From assembly GCA_026162565.1 (NCBI GenBank), contig JAOEIQ010000005.1, positions 1 to 64,000 of the forward strand: DNA of 64,000 nucleotides. Direction: 5' to 3'. Numbering within the stretch: position 1 is the stretch's first letter; each line of letters opens with the position of its first letter. The position numbers were made by a program, and so were the translations under genes. The notes under the pieces are model-generated. The model made no database searches, was not told where the DNA came from, and saw nothing but the letters and a program-made list of their open reading frames with translations. The DNA comes from Flavobacteriaceae bacterium NBU2973. Lineage in GTDB: Bacteria; Bacteroidota; Bacteroidia; Flavobacteriales; Flavobacteriaceae. Positions 62,074 through 64,000 of the stretch are shown in pieces.

Positions 62074-64000
62074 CTATAGTTTTTTAAGTACTATTTTTTC
62101 TGATAGTTTCTCAATATAAGAATTATAATACTGTCTGAATGTAGGATATTCAGCAGCTGGAACAGCTGAATAATTAAAGTTAAAAGATACTTTTAATTGT
62201 ATACTTTTTTCTGATGCATTCAATAGATAAGAAAACATACTAACATTATTATCATCTAATTTAACCGCTTTATTTTCTGGTAAATTTTCAACTTTATACC
62301 CTTCAGGTATTGAGATATTAATCATATACTCATTAATAAAAGGGTGATTAAAATCTATTGGATAACTTCTTATCTCTTGTTTAAAAGGGCTTTCTTCACT
62401 TACTAAAAATAACATTGGAGATATATAAATATCATCTCCAATTTTATCTAATGCATTATTTAGTGTAAAGTTATAAGATTGAAGAATTGGTTTATAATTA
62501 GACATATTTTTTATATCTAAATCAGAAACCATTAACTCAGGAGATTTTTCTTGTAAAACATCTATTATGCTCTCTTCGCTTACATTGAAAAATTTAGATC
62601 TAAATTTATATGCATAATGATCTGTAAACTGATCTCTGATTTTTCCTGATACAGTTAAATCATTGTTTATAGTATAGTTCATAAAAACCTTATGTTCAGA
62701 AGTATTAGATGACAATAGATTTATCCATGTTGAAGTTCCTCCCTCTTTTATCATTCTACCTTTCCAGTTTAAAGCTCGAGTAGGTAAAATATTTGGTGAT
62801 GAAAAAGTTGAAGAAGCATCCAATAAAATTAGACCTTCGGGAAGCTCTATTGCAGATATCACATAATCAAACCCATCTCTTGTTGGGAATAAAGGCACTC
62901 CATTTTCTTTGGTACTAACAAGCACTGGATTGGCATTTAAACCAGCGTATCGTAACATTGATGTTAATAGAAGATTAATATCAGCATTACTTCCTGTTTG
63001 ACTGTTATAGGCTTTTCTCACTCCATTTTCAGAATATATCCCTACAAAGCCATTCCATTTTACTTTAGATTTTAAAAAATTAAAAATCAATCCTACTTTT
63101 TCAAAATTATCACTAGAATTAGTAATTAGAGCATCAACCTCATCTTTATAAAAACTTGTTTTATCTAGTTGCCCTCCAAAAGCTTCATTTTCATAAATAG
63201 TGCTAGCAACGGCTTCCCAAGTAGTAGATAATTGTTTTATTGGTTTGTTAGGATATTTTAAAAAATCTATTTCTAAAACCAATTTAGACCTATAATCATT
63301 AATATTTGAGACCATAGGTTCCTCTTTTAAAGCTGGAATATTTACTAAATTGGCTTTAACAACTTTATATCTTACAGATTCTTTACTTACTTGCTTTTGA
63401 GATCTTGTTGTACCACTTCCTCCCATTCCAGCCTCTTCTCTAGATGAAAATGTTATACTTTTAGAAATCTCCTCATCAGAAATTGACGGTAAATAAATCG
63501 CTTGAGGGTTTATGTATTTTTTATAGTTATAGTATTCGGGCGCTTCAAATCTAAAGTCTAATTTTTTAATAGGAATTATTTGCTGAAGATATACCTCATC
63601 AACTCCTAAAAAAGGAGATGTTAAGGTATACTCATACTCTACAATACATCCTTCTTTTAAATTAGGCATTGTAAACTTTTGAGTTTTCCAATATTTATTT
63701 TTTTTCTCTTTAAATATCCCATTACTTTTAAGTTTTGTTTTTTGAATCTTTCCATTTTCTAAATTATAAGTAACTGCTTTTAATCCGGAAATTGTCTCAC
63801 TGTTTCTTGAGTCAGAATCGTAATACTTTAAAGATTTTGTAGCGTTTTTAAATCCATCTCTGGAGTAAATTTTTATTCTTTCAAAAACATTCTTCTTCTG
63901 TATAAAACCTTTATCTGAAACAAACTCAAATGTTATATACTCCTCTCTATATAATACAGCAGCATTAACATCTTCATTAGACATATAGCTAGTTTCCTGT
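62074..64000 (-). CDS. DUF3857 protein (transglutaminase-like), 5' end off the window
   Basis: At least 641 residues. The frame stays open through the right edge, and the sequence just before the ATG at 63984 (QETSY) resembles the normal N-terminal region of the family, so the true start and signal peptide lie beyond 64000. A DUF3857 domain comes first (DVNAAVLYREEYITFEF, GFIQKKNVFERIKI), then a transglutaminase-like core (FNFLKSKVKWNGFVGIYSENGVR, DINLLLTSMLRYAGLNANPV), where the usual catalytic Cys appears to be absent (GSNADINLLL). Last part is beta-rich. Envelope location is likely; function unknown. Confidence 0.85.
   Translation of the reverse strand, partial: QETSYMSNEDVNAAVLYREEYITFEFVSDKGFIQKKNVFERIKIYSRDGFKNATKSLKYYDSDSRNSETISGLKAVTYNLENGKIQKTKLKSNGIFKEKKNKYWKTQKFTMPNLKEGCIVEYEYTLTSPFLGVDEVYLQQIIPIKKLDFRFEAPEYYNYKKYINPQAIYLPSISDEEISKSITFSSREEAGMGGSGTTRSQKQVSKESVRYKVVKANLVNIPALKEEPMVSNINDYRSKLVLEIDFLKYPNKPIKQLSTTWEAVASTIYENEAFGGQLDKTSFYKDEVDALITNSSDNFEKVGLIFNFLKSKVKWNGFVGIYSENGVRKAYNSQTGSNADINLLLTSMLRYAGLNANPVLVSTKENGVPLFPTRDGFDYVISAIELPEGLILLDASSTFSSPNILPTRALNWKGRMIKEGGTSTWINLLSSNTSEHKVFMNYTINNDLTVSGKIRDQFTDHYAYKFRSKFFNVSEESIIDVLQEKSPELMVSDLDIKNMSNYKPILQSYNFTLNNALDKIGDDIYISPMLFLVSEESPFKQEIRSYPIDFNHPFINEYMINISIPEGYKVENLPENKAVKLDDNNVSMFSYLLNASEKSIQLKVSFNFNYSAVPAAEYPTFRQYYNSYIEKLSEKIVLKKL

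Overview
The window comes from a marine-type member of the Flavobacteriaceae (Bacteroidota). The DNA is visibly A+T-rich. It carries the gliding-motility and type IX secretion (T9SS) genes gldK-L-M-N and gldB-C, exosortase family protein XrtF, a T9SS-sorted protein, a TonB-dependent receptor and a HYC_CC_PP protein, all characteristic of this family. Several promoters fit the Bacteroidota pattern TTG-N19-21-TAnnTTTG. No rRNA, IS element, prophage or CRISPR array is visible. I cannot name the genus from the sequence alone.

Layout, left to right. (1) 1-1300: the 5' part of a large Ig/HYR-repeat secreted protein running off the left edge, then an intergenic stretch with a 20-bp remnant of a tRNA tail and a complete initiator tRNA-fMet. 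(2) 1.3-10.2 kb, minus strand: an LRR protein with a six-Asp tail; a tripartite RND efflux operon (adaptor, pump, TolC) ending with a small CPXCG zinc-ribbon protein; an ABC-F ATPase. (3) 10.3-20.3 kb: DUF983 protein, FAD oxidoreductase, the gldK-L-M-N operon (T9SS core and motor), an arginase-fold protein lacking half its metal ligands, and topA. (4) 20.5-27.5 kb, plus strand: miaB, sigma-54 activator, 67-aa protein, lptE, TPR protein and secG as one operon, then groES-groL. (5) 27.6-35.6 kb: an MG2/plug-like envelope protein, then on the minus strand a cysteine-rich cluster that looks devoted to a soft metal (HYC_CC_PP, HMA-MauE fusion, TonB receptor, periplasmic HMA protein, lipoprotein) preceded by xrtF and its partner. 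(6) 35.7-44.4 kb, plus strand: a GAF-type methionine sulfoxide reductase, purH, and the cell-shape operon mreB-mreC-mreD-mrdA-rodA capped by a sulfotransferase. (7) 44.4-49.3 kb: gldC-gldB (minus), nadE, a LuxR-type regulator with Glu in place of the phosphoacceptor Asp, and dnaG without zinc ligands. (8) 49.3-50.7 kb: a small accessory pocket with two orphan genes and repeat-type hairpins. (9) 50.8-54.2 kb: ECF sigma, putative anti-sigma and barrel operon, then a polyprenyl synthase. (10) 54.3-58 kb: a phosphodiesterase-TPR-sulfotransferase fusion preceded by an overlapping 53-aa gene, divergent from a T9SS-sorted protein. (11) 58-64 kb, minus strand: rlmN, queA, aroA, a small membrane protein, a MazG-like pyrophosphohydrolase and a DUF3857 protein that runs off the right edge.

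Most of the window is ordinary flavobacterial core genome. The parts I think deserve a second look are the PDE-TPR-sulfotransferase fusion with its tiny PID/PEP-CTERM-like upstream gene, the cysteine-rich metal cluster beside xrtF, the intrinsic-terminator hairpin lying inside the first codons of a lipoprotein gene, the metal-ligand-depleted arginase homologue next to gldK, and families of short hairpins that recur between genes.
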